Shown one piece after another: positions 1 to 8,399 of a stretch of 13,195 bases of DNA. The notes under the pieces were generated by a model. The model worked only from the letters and a program-made list of their open reading frames with translations, was not told the origin of the DNA and made no database searches. A program made the translations under genes and the position numbers. The number at the start of each line of letters is the position of its first letter. The stretch's first letter is position 1. This DNA is from Allomyces macrogynus ATCC 38327 (taxonomy: Eukaryota > Blastocladiomycota > Blastocladiomycetes > Blastocladiales > Blastocladiaceae): contig GG745357.1 in the NCBI GenBank assembly GCA_000151295.1, positions 720,197 to 733,391 of the forward strand, written 5' to 3'.

Positions 1-2
1 TT

Positions 3-2045
3 ACCATTGGTGGAATTCTGGCTAAGCCGAACGGGACGTGGCTCCTGTCGGGCGGCAAGTTCAACAAGGCGCTCCCCGACATGTCACTCGAGGAGCGTGT
101 GCAGTTGATGCTCAATTGCCAAAACGTGCGTACTTGTGATAAATGCGCTTTGATGGTTGCGATTGCACCCTTGCTCAGAATGCTCACCCGTGTCGGATCA
201 CCCTCCACAGTCAGCCAAGCTCCAGGACCGCACCATGTTTGTTCTGTTCAAGGGTATTGCCGACTTCTTGGTCTACTCTAACCCAACGGGCCGCATGCCC
301 GCGCAGCTCTACGACGTGCTCGGGTACCCGGGCCCGGACCCGGACCGCCCCAAGTCGCTGCCGTCGAACGCGGTCCCGCAGTTCCGGTTCATCGACGTCC
401 CCGCGGCCGAGGCCAATCGCGCGATGCCGCTCACCATGAAGTTTGACGCCGTCATTGTCGGATCCGGTGCGGGCGGCGGTGTCACGGCCGCGACGCTCGC
501 GCGCGCCGGTCTGCGCGTTGTTGTGCTCGAGAGGGGCCAGTGGCACAAGCCCGAGGACTTGCCGCTCAAGGAATTCGACACGTTTGCCGCCATGTACGAC
601 CGCGGCGGTATGACCTCGTCCGATGACGCGTCGATTTCGTTGCTCGCTGGGAACACGGTCGGCGGTGGCACGACCATCAACTGGGCCGCGAGTCTGCGCC
701 CGCAAGTCTACCTGCGCGACGAGTGGTCCAAGAAGCACGGGCTGCCATGGTTCGGGTCTGAGGGGTTCCAGAAGGCGATTGATGCCGTCTGCGACCGGCT
801 CGGTGTCGGGAGCGCGGCAATCAAGCAAAACAGTACAAACTCGATTATCTTCGAAGGTTGCAAGAAGCTCGGCATGCACGTGGCTGAAATCCCGCAGAAC
901 ACACGCAACCAGCCGCACGATTGCGGGTATTGTGGGATGGGCTGCTCGTACGTGTTTGAATTCTTTGTCGCAAAATTTTCGCAAAAGAGGATCTCAAACT
1001 GATTGTCCATCTTCTCCACCCCACTAGGCGCGCCGTGAAGCAGAGCTCGGCGCTCACGTGGCTCGCCGACGCGGCCAAGGATGGCGCGCAAATCATCCAG
1101 TCGTGCCACGTTGAAAAGATTCTCATGTCCGACGACAAGAAAGTGGCGCGCGGCGTACAGGCAATCGTGGGCCCCAACAAGATCCCGGTCACCATCGAGG
1201 CGCCCACGGTCGTCGTCTCGGGCGGGTCGATCCACACGCCGGCTCTCCTCCTGCGCTCCGGGCTCAAGAACCCCAACATCGGCCGCCACCTCGGTCTGCA
1301 CCCGGTGTGCGTCGTGCTCGGGTACTACCACGAGTCGACTAAGCCCTACTCGGGCTCGATGATGACGGCTGTCAGTAACGCCGTCGAAAACCGCGACGGC
1401 AAGCACTACGGCGCCAAGATCGAGGCGACGACGCTGCACCCAGTCGTGCACGCGGCACAGTCGGCGTGGGCGAACCCGGCCGAAAATAAGCGGCAGCTCG
1501 CGCAGCTCGACCACGGCGCGTGCATGGTCGTCTTGACGCGCGACCGCGACCGCAATGCGCGCATCATTCTCGACGACGACGGTTCGCCGGTCGTGCAGTT
1601 TGCCATTTCCGAGTTTGACGGCGCGAGTGCCGCCGAAGGGATGGCGCGCGCCGCGCAGATCCTGATCACGACGGGCGCGCACACGGTCGTGACAGGCCAG
1701 CGTAACGTGCCGGCATTCAAGCCGCTGTCGACGGATATCGGCGACCCCAAGGCCGTTGCGTTCATTGACGAGATCCGTGCCAAGGGCGTGCATACGCTGC
1801 AGACGGGTCTCTTCTCGGCGCACCAGATGGGGACGGCGCGCATGGCCACGACGCCCGCTTGCGGTGTTACCAACCCGCGCGGTCAAGTGTGGGGCACGCA
1901 GGGCCTGTACGTGGCCGATGCCAGTCTGTTCCCGACGTCGTCGGGCGTGAACCCGATGATCACGACCTACTCGGTCGCTTACAGTGTCGCCCACTGGATT
2001 GTAGAGGACGTCAAGGGGAAGAAGGACCCTGGGGCCAACATGTGA
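3..2045 (+). CDS. Long-chain fatty alcohol oxidase (GMC oxidoreductase), 5'-partial, three exons visible
   Basis: The visible exons are 3-125, 211-947 and 1028-2045 (stop TGA 2043-2045). Joined they give about 625 residues in one continuous frame. Family members are usually about 700-750 residues, so roughly 100 N-terminal residues lie upstream. Seen: an FAD-binding Rossmann motif VIVGSGAGGG (451-480) followed by the acidic strand end VVVLERG (Glu at 529); GGGTTINWAASLRP (about 663-700); a Cys motif CGYCGMGC (922-945) followed across the second intron by KQSSALTWLADAAK; and a C-terminal GMC domain with HQMGTARM (His at 1821) and SGVNPM (Asn at 1950). By analogy with cholesterol oxidase, that His and Asn should be the catalytic pair. 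Known of the family: FAD-dependent oxidation of long-chain alcohols to aldehydes with O2, releasing H2O2, usually on internal membranes or peroxisomes. The Cys motif and NPM ending favour the fatty alcohol oxidase branch over glucose or methanol oxidases. No functional link to the downstream array is visible. Confidence 0.88.
126..210 (+). other. Intron in the alcohol oxidase gene (85 nt, phase 0)
   Basis: The donor is gtgcgt at 126 and the acceptor is cctccacag ending at 210. Removing it joins ...MLNCQN to SAKLQDRTMFVLFKG in frame. This matches the N-terminal region of the family, where a leucine-rich helix precedes the FAD motif. A ctcac branch-like site lies about 24 nt before the acceptor. 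Confidence 0.8.
948..1027 (+). other. Intron in the alcohol oxidase gene (80 nt, phase 2)
   Basis: The donor is gtacgt at 948 and the acceptor is ccactag ending at 1027, with a CTGAT branch-like site at 999-1003. Splicing rebuilds the Ser codon from tc plus g and joins CGYCGMGCS to RAVKQSSALTWL, the expected order in fatty alcohol oxidases. Without splicing the frame hits a stop at about 1000. Confidence 0.9.
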
Positions 2046-2120
2046 GCGGCGCGTTGCAATGGCGGTGGACATGGGCATATCTTGGCAAAATGGTGTCGGC
2101 AGGAAGGAATACATTCTCTC

Positions 2121-2388
2121 CTCATGAATTGGCGTTCCACGTCATGATTTCGCACTTTTGAGTCACTTCGCCAAGACTGGCTCGACAGCGGGTCGACGCC
2201 GGTCGGCGCGGGCTGGAGGCCTGGAAGTGACATGGAAATGATGAACGGCAACGCGTTCTCCAAGATTCATAGTCACGAAGATTGGCAATAAACACAGTTC
2301 ATTCGTGCCGCTGATTCTCTCTCCCTGAGTCCGCCGTCTCCCATGTCCACCCTTCCCCTGGCTACGCACCTTCACTGATCGAACTTGA
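2121..2388 (+). promoter_or_regulatory. Shared upstream block of copy A, with TGAGTCA core
   Basis: This non-coding stretch aligns in patches with 4755-5006, upstream of copy B. Shared pieces, in the same order, are CTCATGNNTTGGC (2121), GTCATGATTT (2141), TTGAGTCACTTCG (2158-2170), GTGACNTGGAAA (about 2227), GGCAATAAA (2284-2292) and ATCGAACTYGA (2378-2388). TGAGTCA is the classical binding core of AP-1/Gcn4-type bZIP factors. The AATAAA at 2287-2292 could instead be the poly(A) signal of the alcohol oxidase gene, which ends at 2045. A regulatory role is inferred from conservation of order and spacing between two paralogues. It could simply be sequence retained from the duplication. Confidence 0.45.
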
Positions 2389-2506
2389 GAGCCGGAATTG
2401 ATCGAGTGGGTAAGACGGACCAGCGTTGGTACGATTGAAACTGTCAGCGAGCGCATTCGAAACCGTCCCCGCGACTGACAAATAGAATTTTGCTTCAACC
2501 TGATGG

Positions 2507-4167
2507 ATGATAGTTGTTTCCAATATGACGCCTGTAACGACTCTCAAAGCTTCTCGGAAAACACCAGCCGCCCAATGCGCCCTCCTTGCCTTCTTCTTCG
2601 TGCTGGCCTTGCAGATCGTTTCTACAGCAGAAGCTGGCTGGCCGCAGGGCATGCTTGGAGCGACGCTCATGAGCCCGGGCCTCGTGTATCTGCCCAAGGA
2701 AAAGAAAGCATATATTTTTGGCGGTAAGCTCTGGGCCGACGGCAAGGCAAAGGACCGCATTACGGACGTGGCCGTCATCGATTTGAGCCAGCCGATCAAA
2801 GGCAACGACATCCAGAGCCCGGCGGTTTCGTCTGCGCCGTTCAAGTTGCCTCACCGGTCGTGGCGGCAGCCAATTCTCGTCATCGACAATGGCAATGGAG
2901 TCTATGAGACGCGGATCTACACTTATGGCGACGAAGCGGACAGCTTTCGGACCGTCTGGCGCATTCCCAATTTGCTCGACCCGAAAGCCGCTGCTGCTTC
3001 TGAGCCGTCGTCATTTCCGTTGCCTGAAGTGTATTTCCCTGCTTGGTCCACCGTTTCCACGCCGCAGACTCCGAGCGAGCAACCTGCGGTATACTTTTTC
3101 GGCAACACAACTGCCAATGGGTCAAGTGCGAGCAAAGCTGGAAATGACACGCTCTACCAGTTCAAAAAGGTACCTTTACCTCATCACCTTGATACTTGTT
3201 TCTCGCTCGTGAACGATTTCAGCTAATGGCCAACTCTTTCAAACAGGATGGTATTATTCCGGCTCAAGTCGAATCCAAGACACGACCGCCTGGCAGCGGA
3301 TGGGGTGTCATGACCCAAGACGGAAAAAAGGTCGTGCTCATCAAGAGGAACGAGGTCTGGACGTACAATCAAGTTGGGTCTGTCTGGATACCGGTACGTA
3401 TTTGATGATATATTAACAGGTGGTACATGATCTCTTGGTTCACGATCTCATCCTTTTGATCCCTTCTTCAGCGTGATAGGGGACTAAACCAAGGACGTTC
3501 AGACGCAGCAGCAGTCGTGTTCAAAACCAGCACCCGGTCATTCGTGATTGTTGTCGGTGGGTCAACTCAGGTCGAGTACTTTGACCTCGATTCGCCAACC
3601 TCCTCGATGTCCGTGATGATCTCGGGCGATGGTCCACCAGAGTACAGCGGCGCGCTTTCCGTGTTTGTGCATGATTCGCACCTGTTCCTGGTGGGTGGTA
3701 TCGTCGCGTCCAGCACCAGCAACGCCAACACGCCCCTCAACATTGTCCGAATCGACTCGGTCAGCGGCGGGAACGCACTTGAGTTCACGTATGTGCCGAC
3801 ATACACGCCGTCTGCGAGTGGGCTCTCGACTGGCGCTATTGTTGGAATTGTGGTGGCGGTCGTTGCCGTTTTGCTCGCCATTGCCGGTGTCATTTACCTC
3901 TGCCGTCGCCGTCGGATGGCTGATCGGCTACTTATTCCTGATTGGCCACCAGGCCCACCGCAGCCGTCGCTCGAAAGGCCCATCTTGCAGGTCCCTGATA
4001 GGGACGCAGGACAGCCGCAGATACGCGTAATTTCGCGACAAGAACCTTTGGTTCACCCAGAGTCCGTCGACGAGATTTTGGCGACGAATGTTTGTGTTCA
4101 TCATGACAGTGATCAAGACCCTCGCAATGTTGCGCCCGCCTCTGCCTCTCTTGATAGATTACTCTAA
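2507..4167 (+). CDS. Copy A: type I membrane protein with Kelch-like ectodomain, truncated tail
   Basis: Exons 2507-3169, 3247-3393 and 3472-4167 give about 501 residues. Start: ATG 2507 is the first in frame (TGA at 2501) and aligns with ATG 5145 of copy B. The ATG at 2525 (aligned with 5163) is also possible and would give a more usual signal peptide. Order: signal peptide to about residue 43 (cleavage near STAEA|GWPQG); Kelch-like strands KAYIFGGKLW, PAVYFFGNTTANG...GNDTLYQF, GSGWGVMTQ...EVWTYN, SFVIVVGG...VEYFDLDS and HDSHLFLVGG; a transmembrane helix at about residues 392-414; RRRR stop-transfer; a tail of about 85 residues with VDEILAT. Several N-x-S/T sites lie in the ectodomain. Kelch/galactose-oxidase propellers bind proteins or sugars. 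None of the copper-binding residues of galactose oxidase is evident, so catalysis is not claimed. The tail is about 51 residues shorter near the membrane than that of copy B, and its end is cut by a TAA. Function unknown. Confidence 0.82.
3170..3246 (+). other. Intron 1 of copy A (77 nt, phase 0)
   Basis: The donor is gtacct at 3170 and the acceptor is ttcaaacag ending at 3246, with a CTAAT branch-like site at 3223-3227. Splicing joins LYQFKK to DGIIPAQVES. Copies B and D have an intron at the same place and phase. Confidence 0.85.
3394..3471 (+). other. Intron 2 of copy A (78 nt, phase 0)
   Basis: The donor is gtacgt at 3394 and the acceptor is cccttcttcag ending at 3471. Splicing joins GSVWIP to RDRGLNQGRSDAA. 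The position matches intron 2 of the other copies. Confidence 0.85.
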
Positions 4168-4232
4168 GTCCGTGTCAATGCTGGCGGGGGGCTAGAGTCA
4201 TGACCGCAGTTGTATAGTTAGCTGAAGCGCTG
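4168..4232 (+). other. Relic of the ancestral C-terminal coding end of copy A
   Basis: The frame downstream of the TAA (4165-4167) still aligns with the last codons of copy B. The segment VNAGGGLES, a stop (TGA 4201-4203), then PQLYS and TAG 4219-4221 corresponds to NNAEAGAESRPLLSNH and the stop 6999-7001 of copy B. Distances from the shared GCCTCTGCC (4138 in A, 6918 in B) to this TAG are the same in both copies. The following TTAGCTGAAGYGCTG (4218-4232 and 6998-7012) differs at one base. This is formerly coding sequence, now 3' UTR. Confidence 0.7.
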
Positions 4233-4754
4233 AATTAATATTCAAGACGGCTCTGCATTTGTCCGAATATTCAAAATTTGATAACACCAAGTTGTGCTCA
4301 TATGGCCTCGTAAGTCCTGCGTGGAAATTTGCGCCGGTCGTCAGCCATTTTCTGCCGCTTCCCATCAAGATACATCATTTGAGTAGCCCCTCGTTGATAC
4401 TTTCCTCTCAAATGCAATTATTCCGTCAGTTGCCCCTGAAGCCTTAACCATCAAGCCCATGCTATCCGTACTTGCGTTGGTCCATTTTTCGGCGCCAAAT
4501 GGTGACGCCTTGCCTCGTGGTACGCAGATCTAGTCCTTGGCGGACGCAAGTATGTCTCCCAACGCAGTCAGATGTACGCCCGGTGGCCACGGTCTTTTCG
4601 GCCGCGTATGGCGTTGCCAACTGGACCGGATCGTCGAGGGCGCGAATCAGGGCATAAAGAAGGCGCTTGCCGGCAACCAGCGGGCAGAGCTCTGCTACAG
4701 CGGCGGACATAAAAATGCCCTGGCGCAGTCGCGATGATGATGAACTCTTTAAAG
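4233..4754 (+). other. Intergenic stretch, no gene recognised
   Basis: The space between copies A and B. The first part is AT-rich and UTR-like. A GC-richer part (about 4460-4740) has open frames of 60-80 codons on both strands, with no recognisable motif, no paralogue in the window and no splice pattern. I see no tRNA, repeat array or mobile element here. Confidence 0.4.
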
Positions 4755-5006
4755 CTCATGGTTTGGCTCCAGCTCATGATTTGGTGTTGTTGAGTCACTT
4801 CGTCACAGTTGGCTTGAACGAGGGTGCAGAATGTGACTTGGAAACACACCTGTTGGTCGCTTTTGAACACTGAGTTGATATTCACCACATCCAGCTGGCG
4901 GGCAATAAATGCGACTCTTGCAATGCTTTCTCTCCTCTCTCACATTGCTTCCCGTGTCCTTGCCATTTGGTCATCCCCCCGACAACGATCACTCAATCGA
5001 ACTCGA
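4755..5006 (+). promoter_or_regulatory. Shared upstream block of copy B, with TGAGTCA core
   Basis: This is the counterpart of 2121-2388. It carries CTCATGGTTTGGC (4755), GCTCATGATTTG (4772), TTGAGTCACTTCG (4790-4802), GTGACTTGGAAA (about 4833), GGCAATAAA (4901-4909) and ATCGAACTCGA (4996-5006), followed by CT-rich sequence. The TGAGTCA lies about 333 nt before ATG 5124, against 348 nt in copy A. The block in copy A is longer by about 25 nt just after TGAGTCA. GCTCATGRTTTG is also repeated directly within this block, at 4754-4765 and 4772-4783. A bZIP-type binding role is inferred from the core sequence alone. Confidence 0.45.
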
Positions 5007-5123
5007 CGACCTTTCCTCCACACTTGACGTCTCGTGACGAACCACGTCCGGTTGCGCTGGTCAGAGTAAGGGCGACCTAACAACGAGCGCTAATCGTGCC
5101 CCGTTCCGTCACTGACGAGTTAC

Positions 5124-7001
5124 ATGTTTTCCTCCAACACTCAAATGAATCAGTTTGGCAACATGAAGCCTGCAATGGCTCTCAAGGCCGCGATGGCTCT
5201 GTTCCTTGTTCTCGTCATGCATGTCGTTCATGCAGCACAAGTCGGATGGCCGCAAGGCATGCTTGGAGCGACGCTCATGAGCCCGGGCCTCGTGTATCTG
5301 CCCAAGGAGAAGATGGCGTTCGTGTTTGGCGGCAAGATGCGTGCCAATGGCGAGACAAGGGACCGCATCATGGAAGTGGCCATCATCGACCTCGCCCAAA
5401 ACATTAAATGCAACGACGTGCTTAGCCCAGCTGTTTCCCTCGCGCCATTTACGCTGCCGAATCGGTCGTGGCGGCAGCCAATTCTCGTTATCGACAACGG
5501 CAATGGCGTGTATGAGACGCGCATCTACACTCATGGCGACGATAAGGACAGCTTTCGGACCGTCTGGCGCATTCCCGATTTGCTCGACCCGAAAGCCGCG
5601 GCTTCAGAAGTATCAGTAACCCCTGCTCTTCCCGAAGTGTATTTCCCTGCTTGGTCCACTGTTGCCACGCCGCAACCTTCGATGGACCGGCCTGCTGTAT
5701 ACTTTTATGGCAACACGACGGCCAATGGGAAAGATGAGAGCTTAGCTGGCAACAACACGCTTTTCAAGTTCACGAGGGTACCAGTTTTGTTTCTTCGAAT
5801 CATGCTTTGGTCGCTCTCAGATGATTAGGGACAATTGACAATCATATCAACTAGGAGGGTATTGAGCCAGCAAGAGTCGAGTCTCAAGACCGTCCACCTG
5901 GCAGTGGGTGGGGAATCTTGGCCCAAGCCGCCAATGCTATCGTGCTCATGAAGGGGAACGATATTTGGACGTACAACCCAACTGGGTCTGTCTGGATCCC
6001 GGTACGTATCCTGTGATATTGGCGGGTGGCCCATAGATCTCTGACAGCTAATGCCGAATGCATTTTCCCTGATCAAGCGCAAAAAAGGATTGAACCAGGC
6101 AAGGTCGGACGGAGCAGCCGTCGTGTTTGGCACTGACACCCGGTCGTTCGTGATTGTCGTTGGCGGAGCCGCTGATGGACCGTCTGTTGAGTACTTTGAT
6201 TTGAGCGCGCCTACCAAGGACTCAGTCTCGGTGAAAATTGCGGGAGATGGCCCATCTGTCTACAAGGGCGCGCTTTCCATGTTCTTGCACGATTCGCATT
6301 TGTTCCTTGTCGGTGGGCTTCCCTTGACTGAGAGCCGCAACACGAAGACGCTTCTCAACATTGTCCGAATCGACGCGGAACACGATGGGACCGAGCTTCG
6401 ATTTACCTACGTTCCGGAGTATACGCCGTCTGGAGGTGGACTCTCGACTGGCGCCATCGTCTGGATCGTGGTGGGGTCCATTGCCGGTTTGGTCGTCATT
6501 GGTGGCCTCATTTACTGGTTCCGCCGTCGTACCAAGGAGTTGTATGATTCGACGCTGGGTTCTCGACGCCACTCCATGGATGCGGAAAGCGAGCATATGG
6601 TCATCGATGTCGCTCGCCCAGGTCAGCACATCTCGATGCCGCCCTCGCCGGCCGCATTTGAGCCCAAGAAGCCGCTGGTGTCGAATATGACTGAACATAA
6701 CCGCATGCATGCGCAAGCCCCAGTTGTTCAGCAACTGCAGTCTGATCAGCCCATTTTGGCCGCACATATCCCTGCTCATGGCATGGACGCAGGTCTGGCT
6801 CAGCAAGACGAAGTGTCGCCACAGCAGCTTTTGCATCATTGCGAGGCCGTGGACGAGATTTTGGCCACAGTCGACTGGACTCCTGCCTCCGACCAGGATG
6901 TTCACAATGCCGCGTCGGCCTCTGCCCCTGGTGGGTCGGCATCGGGCTGCAATAATGCGGAAGCGGGAGCGGAGTCGCGGCCGCTGTTGTCGAATCATTA
7001 G
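5124..7001 (+). CDS. Copy B: type I membrane protein with Kelch-like ectodomain and long tail
   Basis: Exons 5124-5777, 5855-6001 and 6078-7001 give about 574 residues from the longest ORF. ATG 5145 and 5163 are alternatives: they align with the two candidate starts of copy A, and 5163 would give the most compact signal peptide. Order: signal peptide ending near residue 37 (VVHA|AQVGWPQG); Kelch-like strands MAFVFGGKMR, PAVYFYGNTTANG...GNNTLFKF, GSGWGILAQ...DIWTYN, SFVIVVGG...VEYFDLSA and HDSHLFLVGG; a transmembrane helix at about residues 392-415 (STGAIVWIVVGS...); RRR stop-transfer; and a tail of about 155 residues. The tail has SMPPSP, Gln-rich stretches, VDEILAT and, at its end, ESRPLL, which fits the [DE]xxxL[LI] endosome/vacuole sorting pattern. 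It is the close partner of copy A, with matching exon 2 length (49 codons). Role unknown; a surface binding or receptor-like function is inference. Confidence 0.83.
5778..5854 (+). other. Intron 1 of copy B (77 nt, phase 0)
   Basis: The donor is gtacca at 5778 and the acceptor is tcaactag ending at 5854. Splicing joins LFKFTR to EGIEPARVES, matching DGIIPAQVES in copy A. The length is the same as in copy A. Confidence 0.85.
6002..6077 (+). other. Intron 2 of copy B (76 nt, phase 0)
   Basis: The donor is gtacgt at 6002. The chosen acceptor is ccctgatcaag ending at 6077, with a CTAAT branch-like site at 6048-6052. This gives RKKGLNQARSDGAA, matching RDRGLNQGRSDAAA of copy A. An upstream CAG ending at 6047 is also in frame and would add ten residues, but it would leave a 46-nt intron, much shorter than any other here. 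Confidence 0.7.
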
Positions 7002-8072
7002 CTGAAGTGCTGGCTCAAGGCATGCGGCATCATGCCATCATGCCGTTGTGGGAAGTTTTGTGCTGTTTCAAGTTGATTTCCCGCAAGGCCCAGATGGTGT
7101 TTTTCTTTCCGCAACTTGTGGATCCACTGACCTTGCGGTCATTTGTTGTGTTAGTTGTTTGGTTGTCTTTTTGTATTACTTCTCCACCGTTTCGCATCAA
7201 TGTAGTGACCCCTTTGTCTGACGCCTTGACTCAAAGCATGGTCCCTTTTTTCAAAGAGAATTCATTTCACCTCTGTCAGCCGAATGTGTAAATGTGGGGA
7301 TTTTCAGAACATTTCTGTCTCTTATTTGGATTAATCCAAGTTCAAACTCGTCAATGCATCAACCTCACGATTTGAAGCGTGGAAAAACGCTATTTTTGCT
7401 ATACGGCTCAAGTTTCAGTGGAGAGCGCAAAGGTCAAAAGTTAAAATATCCCACAACTTTGCTGTCTGCTGCTGTAAGCAGCCGTTGCGAACTGCTACTT
7501 TGCTCCAATCAGTTGACGGTGATCTGTCGATGTGGGCCTATGAATCGCAGAATCAAAGCGGCGTCGGCGCGCTAGCAGCTGCGACACTTCCTTGCTGAAC
7601 GGAATGTATTACATCGTGTCGCTTCGGTATCCCTCTCCTCTCAGTCAAAACAGAGCTGATATCCACAAGGGAGTTCCAAGATTCCATAGGTAACATGATT
7701 TCCATTCAAAATGCAAACTTTGTCTGACCACAAGCACTCAGGTCAAATTCGGACTTCAACCTTGGCTTAGTGCCAGGACTTCAATGCGGTAGCGATGCAG
7801 AAACGCGGCCTCACGCTGCCAGTCGCGTGTACCAACTGTATTGGACTGTCAGCGCAGGTGCACAACATCATTTCCGACGCCGTCCTGCTCACGCTTAGGG
7901 CCCCACCAACCTGATCACTGGCTGTTCCGCTGTTGCAAGCGAGCCTGTGTTGACTATCGCGCTCCCCGAGAGGCCACATCACGGCCCACGGTTATCGCCA
8001 TGGCGAACTTTCAGCCACCCCTGCTTGCAATGGGTAGGTGCGTCCGCCGGTTGCTTTACACCTTGACCTGCC
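7002..8072 (+). other. Intergenic stretch after copy B, no gene recognised
   Basis: The largest gap in the array. It starts with the 3' sequence shared with copy A (TTAGCTGAAGTGCTG, to 7012) and continues as T-rich, UTR-like sequence with lower GC than the genes. Open frames up to about 94 codons exist (for example 7007-7291 and 7294-7575) but show no family motif, no splice pattern and biased hydrophobic content typical of T-rich DNA. No tRNA, mobile element or relic of a fifth copy is evident by eye. Confidence 0.4.
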
Positions 8073-8102
8073 CCCGCACGCTCCCGCACGCTCCCGCACG
8101 CT
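8073..8102 (+). repeat. Three tandem copies of a 10-bp unit
   Basis: CCCGCACGCT is repeated three times without mismatch (8073-8082, 8083-8092, 8093-8102). It lies about 300 nt before copy C, in non-coding DNA. It is probably a small minisatellite and no function is evident. Confidence 0.85.
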
Positions 8103-8263
8103 AAGCAAGACCAGCAGACTACAGATGTGCTTCCACGTCAAAATGAAGAACTCCGGGCATGGTGGAAGTGTTGAAAAGGGACCTCCCCAACTGACTTGGA
8201 TGGGGATTTTGTCTTAACTCAGCAAAGCTGCTAAGCCTGCTCAGCCCGGTCACAGCAAAGCAA

Positions 8264-8272
8264 CATAAATAG
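8264..8272 (+). promoter_or_regulatory. TATA-like element upstream of copy C
   Basis: CATAAATAG lies about 130 nt before the first ATG (8400) of the decayed copy C and is followed by a CT-rich stretch (8282-8302), a common fungal core promoter arrangement. Two AGCAAAGC motifs (about 8221 and 8254) precede it. It is suggestive only. Confidence 0.3.
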
Positions 8273-8399
8273 TGGAGCGCATACTTCTTTCTCTTCTCTT
8301 CAGTCGTTGAAGCTCGCTCCACTTGACCCATTGCTCGCAACCAACAGCCTTGACAACAAGATGAGTGGCTGGTCATTCTCAATCGCTTTTTGCTAATCA

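Noticed and set aside
708..2114. Reverse-strand open frame of 468 codons over the alcohol oxidase gene
   Set aside because: It is a shadow of a GC-rich coding region: very Arg/His/Val-rich, no family motif, and it runs across the introns of a well-supported gene on the other strand.
2507..4167. Copies A-D as true galactose oxidases
   Set aside because: The sequence-level match is to Kelch-like strands only. The Cys-Tyr cofactor and copper ligands cannot be identified, and the proteins have a membrane helix and tail.
4462..4710. Open frames of about 60-80 codons on both strands between copies A and B
   Set aside because: No paralogue in the window, no motif and no clear start context. Open frames on both strands of GC-rich DNA are expected by chance.
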